From: Mucilaginibacter gossypii
Lineage (GTDB): Bacteria; Bacteroidota; Bacteroidia; Sphingobacteriales; Sphingobacteriaceae
Assembly: GCF_900100945.1 (NCBI RefSeq)
Contig: NZ_FNCG01000006.1
Location: 186,001-250,000 of the forward strand
DNA: 64,000 nucleotides
Reading direction: 5' to 3'
This document shows, one piece after another, positions 8,802 to 16,113 of this stretch. The first letter of the stretch is position 1. Every line of letters begins with the position of its first letter. Both the position numbers and the translations under genes were made by a program. The notes beneath the pieces were generated by a model that was not told the DNA's origin, searched no databases, and was given only the letters and a program-made list of their open reading frames with translations.

Positions 8802-9128
8802 ATGGTAACTGTAACTGATAAAGCAAAAAGCAAAATAGAACACCTGATGCAGGATGCAGGGCTTGATGCCTCGTATTTTCTGCGTGTATCTGTTCAGGGC
8901 GGTGGTTGCTCGGGCTTATCATACAATCTTGATTTTGATAACGAAGAGAAAAAAGGCGATCAGTTTTTTGAAGACCAGGGCATCCGCATGGCGCTTGATA
9001 TGAAATCATTCCTGTACCTCGCCGGTACCGAACTTGATTTTTCTGACGGTCTTAACGGTAAAGGCTTCAATTTTCACAACCCTAACGCCAGCCGTACCTG
9101 CGGTTGCGGCGAAAGTTTTTCGGTATAA
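8802..9128 (+). CDS. iscA: A-type iron-sulfur carrier protein
   Basis: A 108-residue HesB/IscA family protein that carries or delivers Fe-S clusters. The three conserved cysteines are Cys36 (GGCSGLSY), Cys100 and Cys102 (TCGCGESF). The frame is open 30 nt further upstream, but MVTVTDKAKSKI is the normal start. It is the last gene of the isc set and is followed by a strong terminator. Confidence 0.95.
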   Translation: MVTVTDKAKSKIEHLMQDAGLDASYFLRVSVQGGGCSGLSYNLDFDNEEKKGDQFFEDQGIRMALDMKSFLYLAGTELDFSDGLNGKGFNFHNPNASRTCGCGESFSV

Positions 9129-9146
9129 AAATTAACCTTAAAATAT

Positions 9147-9180
9147 AAAAAGAGGCGCGATGAGCGCCTCTTTTTGTTTT
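9147..9180 (+). terminator. Rho-independent terminator after iscA
   Basis: A 12-bp stem (9147-9158 and 9164-9175) with GC-rich core GAGGCGC and a T-rich tail, 19 nt after the iscA stop. Confidence 0.9.
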
Positions 9181-9200
9181 ACTAAAGCTGCAAAGCTGCC

Positions 9201-9244
9201 GCGGGCTTCCAGCCCGTGTTTTAACATGAGCCAGCTTTCAGCTG
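9201..9244. repeat. REP-like pair of short hairpins with TCC/TTC loops
   Basis: Two small palindromes lie next to each other: CGGGCT-tcc-AGCCCG (9202-9216) and CAGCT-ttc-AGCTG (9232-9244). The style resembles REP elements and the hairpin block at 57300-57406. It lies between the iscA terminator and the convergent SnoaL-like gene. Confidence 0.5.
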
Positions 9245-9250
9245 AATTCA

Positions 9251-10081
9251 CTAAAACATATCCTCTACTTTAACATCATCGGGTACAACCTGTTCCACAC
9301 TCCAGTGTTCTGCAATTTTACCCTTAGCCACCCTGAATATCTCATAAAACACAAACGTTTTGCCGCTCCTGTTAAACTGCGATTGGGTTACCACGAAATC
9401 CCCTTCAGCAATGAGCCTATGAATTTTAACAGATCGATCAGGCTCAGCAAGATAATCAGCCAATCCCAAACCTGATGCAATTACAGAAGCAGCATGCTCA
9501 ATGTAAGCAGCATCAATAAACAGATTATCAGATTGTTTATTTACAACCGATTTATAAAACTGCTCAACAACAGATCTGCTACTTTCTGTGGAGGCATTAT
9601 GATCAATTTCAGTTATTCCATTAGTAGCAGTGACTGTTTTCCCGCTTTCATCGGGCAAAGGCTGGATAGCATCCCAGTGCTCTGTTAACATACCGTCCTT
9701 TAACTTAAAAAGGTCGATCACAGCCATCCGCTTCCCCATAAATGAAACATCAAGATGGGTAACTACTAAGTCGCCATCCTGTATCGCTCTTACAATTGGC
9801 GACTTTGCATCTTCGGGCGGTGGTGGTAAAGTTTTCAGATAATTGACCATTTCTGTTATGCCTGCCCTCCCCTGCTTAACGGTAGGGTTATGTTGTTTAT
9901 AATCTTCGGCTATAAATTCTGGGATCAGCTCAGCTTTACGTTGCCCCACTATTTGTTTATAAAAGGACAGCACTTTTTGTTTATTGGTTATGGTATCCAT
10001 ACAGGTATGAGATTTTGCATCCAGGGCAATGCACGTAAAAATGCAGCAAATGCCCAAAGTAAATACTTGAGTAATTTTCAT
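9251..10081 (-). CDS. secreted protein with two SnoaL-like (NTF2-fold) domains
   Basis: A 276-residue protein with an N-terminal signal peptide (about 1-22) and two copies of a SnoaL-like domain, at about residues 35-150 and 165-268. Each copy begins with a helix of the form 'V..FYK.[IV]V' and ends with 'KL..GKI.EHW...Q' (first copy DGMLTEHWDAIQPL, second KGKIAEHWSVEQVV). The fold is used by cyclases, hydrolases and binding proteins; catalytic residues and substrate are not readable. It appears to be an internal duplication. Confidence 0.8.
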   Translation of the reverse strand: MKITQVFTLGICCIFTCIALDAKSHTCMDTITNKQKVLSFYKQIVGQRKAELIPEFIAEDYKQHNPTVKQGRAGITEMVNYLKTLPPPPEDAKSPIVRAIQDGDLVVTHLDVSFMGKRMAVIDLFKLKDGMLTEHWDAIQPLPDESGKTVTATNGITEIDHNASTESSRSVVEQFYKSVVNKQSDNLFIDAAYIEHAASVIASGLGLADYLAEPDRSVKIHRLIAEGDFVVTQSQFNRSGKTFVFYEIFRVAKGKIAEHWSVEQVVPDDVKVEDMF

Positions 10082-10252
10082 TACCGTTAAATAAAATTGA
10101 TTTGAAATTTTTAGACAATACTAAACACTACCGCAAAAAGCAGCGCGTTACCAAACCTGTATCAACAGGCCGGGGCCTTAGGCGACCCTTGTTTTATATG
10201 TAGAGATAGTAATTATGCAGTGAAGATAGGGAAAGTTTGGAAAATAAAATAA

Positions 10253-10336
10253 TGTCATTGCGAGCGCAGCTTGGCAATCGCATGCTATATAGGGTGGCTA
10301 TACTTCCGTGCGATTGCTTCGTTCCTCGCAATGACA
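10253..10336. repeat. 84-bp REP/MITE-like inverted repeat (tgtcattgcgag type)
   Basis: The element starts TGTCATTGCGAG and ends CTCGCAATGACA, with inner arms GGCAATCGCATG and CGTGCGATTGC, so most of it can fold into one imperfect hairpin. This word family occurs in many bacterial genomes as a dispersed repeat. It ends 15 nt from the stop codon of the minus-strand SDR gene. Confidence 0.75.
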
Positions 10337-10351
10337 TGTAGTTTGTTTTTA

Positions 10352-10948
10352 TCAAAACACCTTGATCACCTGTCCTGTAATGGCCCCAAGTACGCTTTTA
10401 ACGTAAGCGTTGGCTACCTTATCCATAGCAACGGGCTCGTGGCCGGGGAAGTATTCAAAGTAACCAGGTGAATCCTCAACAACACCCGGACTTACCGCGT
10501 TGATCCGCACACCATTTTGTAATTCAATGGCCGCACTTATTACAAAGGAATTTAGCCCACCGTTAATGGTACCCAAATTCACGCCGTTTACAACCGGATC
10601 TTCCGATAGGATACCTGAGGTAAGCGTAAATGAGCCCTTATGATTAATATAATGCTGGCCTATCAGTACAAGATTTATCTGCCCAAGTAGCTTGCTTTCA
10701 ATTCCTTTTTTGAAATCGGCAGGGGTTGTACTCGCCAGTGGGCCAAAATGCCCCGATCCTGTAGTACTCACCAACGCATCAAACGGGCCAACCTTTTCAT
10801 AAAATCTTTCAATTGATTCGGGTGAAGTAATATCCAATTGAAAATCACCACTTTTTGAGCCTGCAGTAATAATCTCGTTTTTGCCTTGCAATGCTTCGGT
10901 AACTTTTTTGCCAATAGTGCCCGAAGCACCGATAATAATTATCTTCAT
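10352..10948 (-). CDS. short-chain dehydrogenase/reductase
   Basis: A 198-residue SDR. The N-terminal IIGASGTIGKKV is the nucleotide-binding TGxxxGxG-type loop and INAVSPGVVEDS is the post-catalytic SPG motif. The usual Tyr-x3-Lys pair is not visible: the position before the INAVSPG segment reads FVISAAIELQNG, as in a subfamily of short SDRs annotated simply as oxidoreductases. Cytosolic; substrate unknown. It is divergent from the acyl-CoA synthetase gene. Confidence 0.8.
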   Translation of the reverse strand: MKIIIIGASGTIGKKVTEALQGKNEIITAGSKSGDFQLDITSPESIERFYEKVGPFDALVSTTGSGHFGPLASTTPADFKKGIESKLLGQINLVLIGQHYINHKGSFTLTSGILSEDPVVNGVNLGTINGGLNSFVISAAIELQNGVRINAVSPGVVEDSPGYFEYFPGHEPVAMDKVANAYVKSVLGAITGQVIKVF

Positions 10949-11040
10949 AGTATATGTTTTTATCCAAGTTAGTAAGCTTAACGTAAATCAGCATCATCAC
11001 AAAGTAAAACACGTTCAGTTGTCAAATACCCGTATCAATG

Positions 11041-11070
11041 CTTGTTTTTATAAAAATAGATTTAGATTTG
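11041..11070 (+). promoter_or_regulatory. candidate Bacteroidota promoter for the acyl-CoA synthetase
   Basis: CTTG (11041-11044), an 18-nt spacer and TAGATTTG (11063-11070) fit the TTTG-N19-TAnnTTTG primary-sigma consensus closely. Transcription would start near 11076, 16 nt ahead of the ATG. Confidence 0.5.
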
Positions 11071-11091
11071 TTCCAATATCCGATTATATAA

Positions 11092-13002
11092 ATGAGTAAA
11101 AATACCGAGCTTTCAACTGTTCCAAGTTTCATTCGCAATACCGTTGCCAAAATTCATCCTTTAGATCATACTTTCCTGCTCCATAAAGTTAAAGATACCT
11201 GGGTAGAAATCAGCTACGGTGAAGCCTTAGAAAAAATAGACGCGATTTCGGCCTGGTTCCTGCACATCGGTATCAGGAAGGGCGACAGGCTCTCGCTCAT
11301 CATTGAAAATGGCCCCAATTACGTTTATTATGATCAGGCCCTGCAACAGATTGGTGCTGTTAACACCTCTATATACCCCACCCTCACCGAAAACGAGATA
11401 GAATATATCCTAAATGATTCGGGGGCTCGTACTATCATCTGTGGCAACCCTTTCCTGTTCAGGAAAGTTTTAAAAGTGGCAAACAACTGTCCGGAATTAA
11501 TCCGCCTGATCCCGGCGTTTGATGATTTTGAAAAATTCAGCGATAAGGTAAGCTTAAATGCAGGCGTAATTGGTTTTGACCAGGTAATTGCCGAAGGCAG
11601 CAAATTGCTGGAGCAATATCGCCATGCCATTAATGCCGCACGTGAAGCTATCTTAACAACTGATACTTCATGCCTCATTTATACTTCGGGGACTACAGGG
11701 GTACCTAAAGGCGTGGTACTAACTCACCATAACCTCACGCAAAACGCTATCAATAGTTTAATTCAGATTCCGTTTGTTGAAAAAACTGATAGATTTTTAT
11801 CATTCCTGCCGCTATCGCATGTATTTGAGCGCACCATTTACCATATAGCTATTTACCGGGGATCACAAATAGCTTTCGCCCAAAGTTTGGAGCTGCTGGC
11901 CAAAAACATGGGCGAGGTTAAACCTACTATACTTTGCTGCGTGCCGCGGTTACTGGAACGTATCCACGACAAAGCGATCAAAAGCGGCACATCGACAGGC
12001 GGCTTTAAAACTAAGATCTTTCTTTGGGCATTTGAGATCGGTAAAAAAGTACGCCTGGTACAGGAGGCCGGTAAGTCACCGGGCGTAATCCTGAAGGCAC
12101 AACACGGCATTGCCGAGAAACTGGTATTCAGCAAGATCAAGGAAAAAACCGGCGGACGGCTGAAATTCATGGTTTCAGGAGGTGGAGCATTGCCTAAAAA
12201 CATCGGTGAATTTTTTGGCGACCTGGGCATTGTAATCTTAGAAGGTTTTGGCTTAACCGAAACATCCCCCGTAATGGCGGTTACAGAGCGCCATAGGGTA
12301 ATTTATGGCACCGTTGGTCGTATTATTCCCGGTATTGAAGTGGCTATCCAGAATGTGGATACCAAACATATCTACAGCATCCAAACTCATGATAACTTTA
12401 AAGAAGATACCCTTACCGAAGAAGGCGAGATCATTGTTCGCGGGCATTGCGTAATGAAAGGCTACTGGAACAAGCCCGAAGAAACCGCCACCGTTATTGA
12501 TTCGCACGGCTGGTTCCATACCGGCGATATCGGCAGGTTTTTCCGCGGTAACCTTCAAATTACTGACCGTCTCAAAAATATGCTGGTGAATGCCTATGGT
12601 AAAAATATCTACCCTACTCCGGTAGAGAACACCTACCTCAAAAGCCCTAAAATTGAACAGGTGTTTTTAGTGGGCGATAAACGCGAATACATTGCCGCCA
12701 TTATTGTGCCGGCACGCGAGACCCTGCAGGAAACTTTCAACCTTCAAAATGATTTCTTTGAACGTTCTGAAGTATTCATTGATGATAAAGAAATAATTGA
12801 CTGGATAGGCGCCGACATCAGGAAATACAGCAATGAGCTGGCTAAGTTTGAACGCATCAAATCATTCAAGATAAAACGTAACCCTTTCAGCATGGATGAT
12901 GGCGAAATCACCCCTACGATGAAAGCCAAACGTAAGGTCATCGAAAAAAAATACGCCGCCGATATTGACGAACTGTATGTTGGGGAGACGGAGGAAGATT
13001 AG
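11092..13002 (+). CDS. long-chain acyl-CoA synthetase (AMP-forming), FadD15-like
   Basis: A 636-residue ANL-superfamily enzyme that activates long-chain fatty acids to acyl-CoA via an acyl-adenylate. The P-loop LIYTSGTTGVPKGVVLTH is at about 195-212; A5 motif GFGLTETSPV, A7 'GWFHTGDIG' and A8 'DRLKNMLVNAYGKNIYP' follow in order. Length and a long insertion between A3 and A5 place it in the bubblegum/FadD15-type branch rather than enterobacterial FadD. No neighbouring beta-oxidation genes are present. Confidence 0.93.
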   Translation: MSKNTELSTVPSFIRNTVAKIHPLDHTFLLHKVKDTWVEISYGEALEKIDAISAWFLHIGIRKGDRLSLIIENGPNYVYYDQALQQIGAVNTSIYPTLTENEIEYILNDSGARTIICGNPFLFRKVLKVANNCPELIRLIPAFDDFEKFSDKVSLNAGVIGFDQVIAEGSKLLEQYRHAINAAREAILTTDTSCLIYTSGTTGVPKGVVLTHHNLTQNAINSLIQIPFVEKTDRFLSFLPLSHVFERTIYHIAIYRGSQIAFAQSLELLAKNMGEVKPTILCCVPRLLERIHDKAIKSGTSTGGFKTKIFLWAFEIGKKVRLVQEAGKSPGVILKAQHGIAEKLVFSKIKEKTGGRLKFMVSGGGALPKNIGEFFGDLGIVILEGFGLTETSPVMAVTERHRVIYGTVGRIIPGIEVAIQNVDTKHIYSIQTHDNFKEDTLTEEGEIIVRGHCVMKGYWNKPEETATVIDSHGWFHTGDIGRFFRGNLQITDRLKNMLVNAYGKNIYPTPVENTYLKSPKIEQVFLVGDKREYIAAIIVPARETLQETFNLQNDFFERSEVFIDDKEIIDWIGADIRKYSNELAKFERIKSFKIKRNPFSMDDGEITPTMKAKRKVIEKKYAADIDELYVGETEED

Positions 13003-13184
13003 TTTTTGGGGATTACACCGATTAATTTTTGATTTCACCGATTTGAAAATCTGATTAGATTATTTTTGATTAATAACTTAAATGCCGTAGACTCAAATCT
13101 GCGGCATTTTTGTATCTATCAATCCGAAACTCATCAAACAATCGGTGTAATCTCAAAAAAAACAATCGGTGTAATCCCCAAAAA
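13003..13184. repeat. 182-bp element bounded by perfect 21-bp inverted repeats
   Basis: The terminal arms 13003-13023 and 13164-13184 are exact reverse complements containing the word gattacaccgatt. A second copy of the right-arm core is at 13140-13152 and a degenerate left-arm copy (gatttcaccgattt) at 13031-13044. The element starts at the first base after the acyl-CoA synthetase stop codon and ends 17 nt before the DUF763 start. A terminator hairpin sits in its middle. Confidence 0.8.
13080..13111 (+). terminator. Rho-independent terminator inside the 182-bp element
   Basis: A stem of 12 bp with one G-T pair (13080-13091 and 13098-13109) and a T-rich tail. It probably ends the acyl-CoA synthetase transcript. 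Confidence 0.75.
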
Positions 13185-13201
13185 ATACTAAATTTGTTAG
13201 C

Positions 13202-14404
13202 ATGAAGCGATCAGGCAGTGCTGACTTACCTTTACATTATGGCTATGTACCGCAATGGCTTGCCGAGCGCATGGCTAAACTTGGCCTTGCTGTGGTGGAA
13301 ACCATTGTGATGGACTATGGCAAAGATGAAGTGCTTCGCCGGCTAAGCGATCCTTTCTGGTTTCAGAGTTTGGGAGCTGTTATGGGGATGGACTGGCATT
13401 CCTCGGGCATAACCACTTCTGTAATGGGAGCTTTAAAAAGGTCAATCAACCCGCATAGCCGCGAATTGGGCATTTATATCTGCGGCGGTAAAGGAAAACA
13501 TTCTACTCAAACACCTGCCGAACTGGTCAAGGTTGGCCAAACCACCGGACTTGATGCAAATTACCTGGTAAAATGCAGCAAGCTGAGCGCCAAAGTTGAT
13601 AATACCGCCATACAAGATGGCTTCCAGCTTTACACGCATAATTTTATTTTAAGCGATACCGGCAAATGGGCCGTGGTGCAGCAAGGCATGAGCGATGTAA
13701 GCCGTACGGCCCGCAGATACCACTGGCATTCCGAACAGTTAAGCTCATTTGTTAACGACCCGCACACTTTTATCTATGGTAAAAACAGCGGCTATATCCT
13801 TAACATGACAGATAAGGGAGCGGATGGTTCGCGCAATGGTGTTATGCAGATTGCCGCCGAAAACCCGGGCATCATGCTCAACGAGATCAGTAAACTGGTG
13901 ATGCCCAGCCATCATGAAGTACATGCCAAAGATGTCGACCTAAAACGCCTTGGTGCCGTACTTTGGCTGGCACACGAAAAACAACCCAAAGATTTTGAAG
14001 AACTGCTATTGCTGCAAGGCTTAGGGCCCCGCACCTTACAGTCGCTGGCCCTGGTAAGTGAAGTGATCCATGGCACACCATCCCGGTTTAAAGACCCGGC
14101 GAGGTTTTCTTTTGCACATGGCGGCAAAGATGGCGCCCCATTCCCGGTGCCTACCAAAGTTTATGACGAAACCTTAAGCACCCTGCAAACGGCTATTCAA
14201 AAAGCAAAAATGGGCAACAGCGATAAAAATGAAGCTATCAAACGCCTTTCCCAAATAGCCGAAAGGGCTGAAAAAGATTTCACGCCCAATGCCAACTTTG
14301 ATAAAGTTATTGAAAAGGAACGCAACGACTCGTGGAAATATGGGGGCCGTACCGTTTTTGGCAAAGCCAAACCACCTGTCGAGCAGCAATTAAAGTTATT
14401 TTAA
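13202..14404 (+). CDS. DUF763 domain protein
   Basis: A 400-residue protein of the DUF763 family, found in archaea and scattered bacteria; its function is not established to my knowledge. Recognisable are the start KRSGSADLPLHYGYVPQWL, the GGKGKHS motif near 95-101, and 'QGMSDVSRTARRYHW' near 161-175. Residues 267-284 (LLLLQGLGPRTLQSLAL) look like a helix-hairpin-helix DNA-binding motif of the GxGxxT type, pointing to nucleic-acid contact. The C-terminus is charged. Its stop codon overlaps the end of the convergent DUF4142 gene by 9 nt. Confidence 0.85.
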   Translation: MKRSGSADLPLHYGYVPQWLAERMAKLGLAVVETIVMDYGKDEVLRRLSDPFWFQSLGAVMGMDWHSSGITTSVMGALKRSINPHSRELGIYICGGKGKHSTQTPAELVKVGQTTGLDANYLVKCSKLSAKVDNTAIQDGFQLYTHNFILSDTGKWAVVQQGMSDVSRTARRYHWHSEQLSSFVNDPHTFIYGKNSGYILNMTDKGADGSRNGVMQIAAENPGIMLNEISKLVMPSHHEVHAKDVDLKRLGAVLWLAHEKQPKDFEELLLLQGLGPRTLQSLALVSEVIHGTPSRFKDPARFSFAHGGKDGAPFPVPTKVYDETLSTLQTAIQKAKMGNSDKNEAIKRLSQIAERAEKDFTPNANFDKVIEKERNDSWKYGGRTVFGKAKPPVEQQLKLF

Positions 14405-14929
14405 TGTACTGCTAATCAGCTTTGCAGTATCTAAATGAGCTTGTAAACCAGGTAACATTTTATTTGCAAAATCGGCAAGGCTTGTATTTCTCCGGTCTTT
14501 TCCTGCTGTTTTGTATAAAGCTATTTGTTCAGTATGATCGTTTATAACCAATTGGATATAGGCCTTGTCAAACGCGCTGGCGCGTTTTGTATCCAAATCA
14601 TTAATAATTTGATGATGCATAGGGCTAATAACAACCGAATCGGCAATAAAATTATCGGTCCTTAATTTTTTAAAATCATCTGCCAGCATGGTATGGTCAT
14701 CAATCATGAGCTTGGCAAACTGAATAACGCGCTGATTTTTTGAATTGGCGATTGCCAAACCAGATGCTTTTACAGAGGCGAGAGTTGATTCTTCCCCGCT
14801 TTTAATAAACAATAAACCGTTATCATCAACCAGGGCCTTGTTATAATTATTGGCATGCCGATTACTTTGGCATGATTGTGCCATCACTAAAGCGAACAGG
14901 AATAATAAAAAGCTGGTTAATCGGCTCAT
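14396..14929 (-). CDS. DUF4142 family lipoprotein
   Basis: A 177-residue protein with a lipoprotein signal peptide (lipobox AQSC, Cys20) and a ferritin-like helical DUF4142 domain: 'AIANSKNQRVIQFAKLMIDD' and 'IQLVINDHTEQIALYKTA' are its typical helices with conserved acidic and His residues. Located in the periplasm or outer membrane; function unknown. It overlaps the convergent DUF763 gene by 9 nt (14396-14404). Confidence 0.86.
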   Translation of the reverse strand: MSRLTSFLLFLFALVMAQSCQSNRHANNYNKALVDDNGLLFIKSGEESTLASVKASGLAIANSKNQRVIQFAKLMIDDHTMLADDFKKLRTDNFIADSVVISPMHHQIINDLDTKRASAFDKAYIQLVINDHTEQIALYKTAGKDRRNTSLADFANKMLPGLQAHLDTAKLISSTLK

Positions 14930-15373
14930 GTTGATAGTTTAGTGTTTCAATATAACAAAAAAAAGTCGCTGTGGTTTTTTATCCTTATTCCATCTAAATT
15001 CAGCATCTAACCATCGTTTAAAACAGCTTGTTCGCAGGTATTAAAATTAATATTTTACAGCCGATGGCGGCCTCAAAAAGAAACGGATTGTCAGTTTAAA
15101 CATACACATGGCTTATAAAAAACACACTTGTATTTATAGTTAATCTTTTTTATATTTAAATTAATTCGCTTAACAGCTGCGGTTATAAAAATGTTAAAAT
15201 GCAACTATTTTAGCCCATGAATATAATCAGCTCAGCATTAGGGAATTGAATTTTATAACCCTTAACAATCCTGACAAAATAGAAGCCGCTTTGTAAATAT
15301 TTAACTACAAACCAACAAGGGGCATCAATGTTGAGGCAATTTAAAATGAACTACTAAACAAAACCTTTACACT
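14930..15373. other. 444-bp AT-rich intergenic region
   Basis: This lies between the divergent DUF4142 and response-regulator genes and should hold both promoters. I see no convincing hairpin, RNA gene or ORF in it, and no full TTTG-N19-TAnnTTTG match. Confidence 0.5.
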
Positions 15374-16018
15374 ATGGCCAGCACCGAAAAAATCACCTGT
15401 TATTGCTTTAATAAAGATTGCGCAAACTCCATATATAACGATGCCACCTGCTTATCAATACAAGTACCACTTGAGGTTGCGTTATCACGTACCTTGAATT
15501 GTATTGAATGCGGTACTGAACTTTTGTCTCCGTTACTTATCGAAATCAAAAAAGATATCCTCAATCTTATTAAAGACGATCAGCACCGTTCGGTCGCTAT
15601 CATTGACGATGACATTATTTTTCATGAAACGGTTAAAATCATATTGAAAGATAATTGGTTAAATGCAAGTTTTTATATGGATCCGGAACCTGTTTACAAA
15701 GCATTATATAACAACCGGGATAAACATGCAGAAATACCCAACATTATTTTTCTTGACCTCGATATGCCGGTAATGGATGGGTGGGAATTTTTAAAGTTAT
15801 TCAATAACATTTACAGCTCATTAGTAAAACCTGTTTCGGTTTATATTATTTCAAACTCTGTTGACCCTGCCGATCAGAAACGGGCTAAAGCATATCCCTT
15901 TGTCAAAAGCTTTATTTCAAAACCATTAACAAGGCATTTTTTGGGTAAGATAAACGAAGAGCTTTCAAGGAATACAATTGCTCTTGAAACAAAACCGGCA
16001 CCTAACTGGCAGCAATAA
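15374..16018 (+). CDS. response regulator with N-terminal Cys-rich (zinc-ribbon-like) module
   Basis: A 214-residue protein. Residues 9-46 hold six cysteines (Cys9, 11, 16, 26, 43, 46), ending in a CIEC pair, which resembles a small zinc-binding module. Residues 72-195 form a REC domain: acidic pair in IIDDD (78-80), phosphoacceptor Asp128 in FLDLDMPVMDGWEF, Ser/Thr region IISNS, and Lys183 in SKPL. There is no DNA-binding output domain, so output is probably by protein contact, with the Cys-rich module as partner interface or sensor. No histidine kinase is adjacent. Confidence 0.82.
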   Translation: MASTEKITCYCFNKDCANSIYNDATCLSIQVPLEVALSRTLNCIECGTELLSPLLIEIKKDILNLIKDDQHRSVAIIDDDIIFHETVKIILKDNWLNASFYMDPEPVYKALYNNRDKHAEIPNIIFLDLDMPVMDGWEFLKLFNNIYSSLVKPVSVYIISNSVDPADQKRAKAYPFVKSFISKPLTRHFLGKINEELSRNTIALETKPAPNWQQ

Positions 16019-16037
16019 TTTGTTAATCAGGATATGA

Positions 16038-16066
16038 AAAAGGGGACATTCAAGTCCTCTTTTGTG
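16038..16066 (+). terminator. Rho-independent terminator after the response regulator
   Basis: A 10-bp stem with one G-T pair (16038-16047 and 16054-16063) and a T-rich tail, 19 nt after the stop. Confidence 0.75.
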
Positions 16067-16113
16067 TTTTATGTGATTATACAAAAGCCAGGCTTAAGCT
16101 TTACCTTTGCAAA

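Noticed and set aside
16102..16109. TACCTTTG as promoter of the helicase
   Set aside because: It lies only 4 nt from the ATG and has no -33 box at the right spacing, so it would make a leaderless transcript; chance match is likely.
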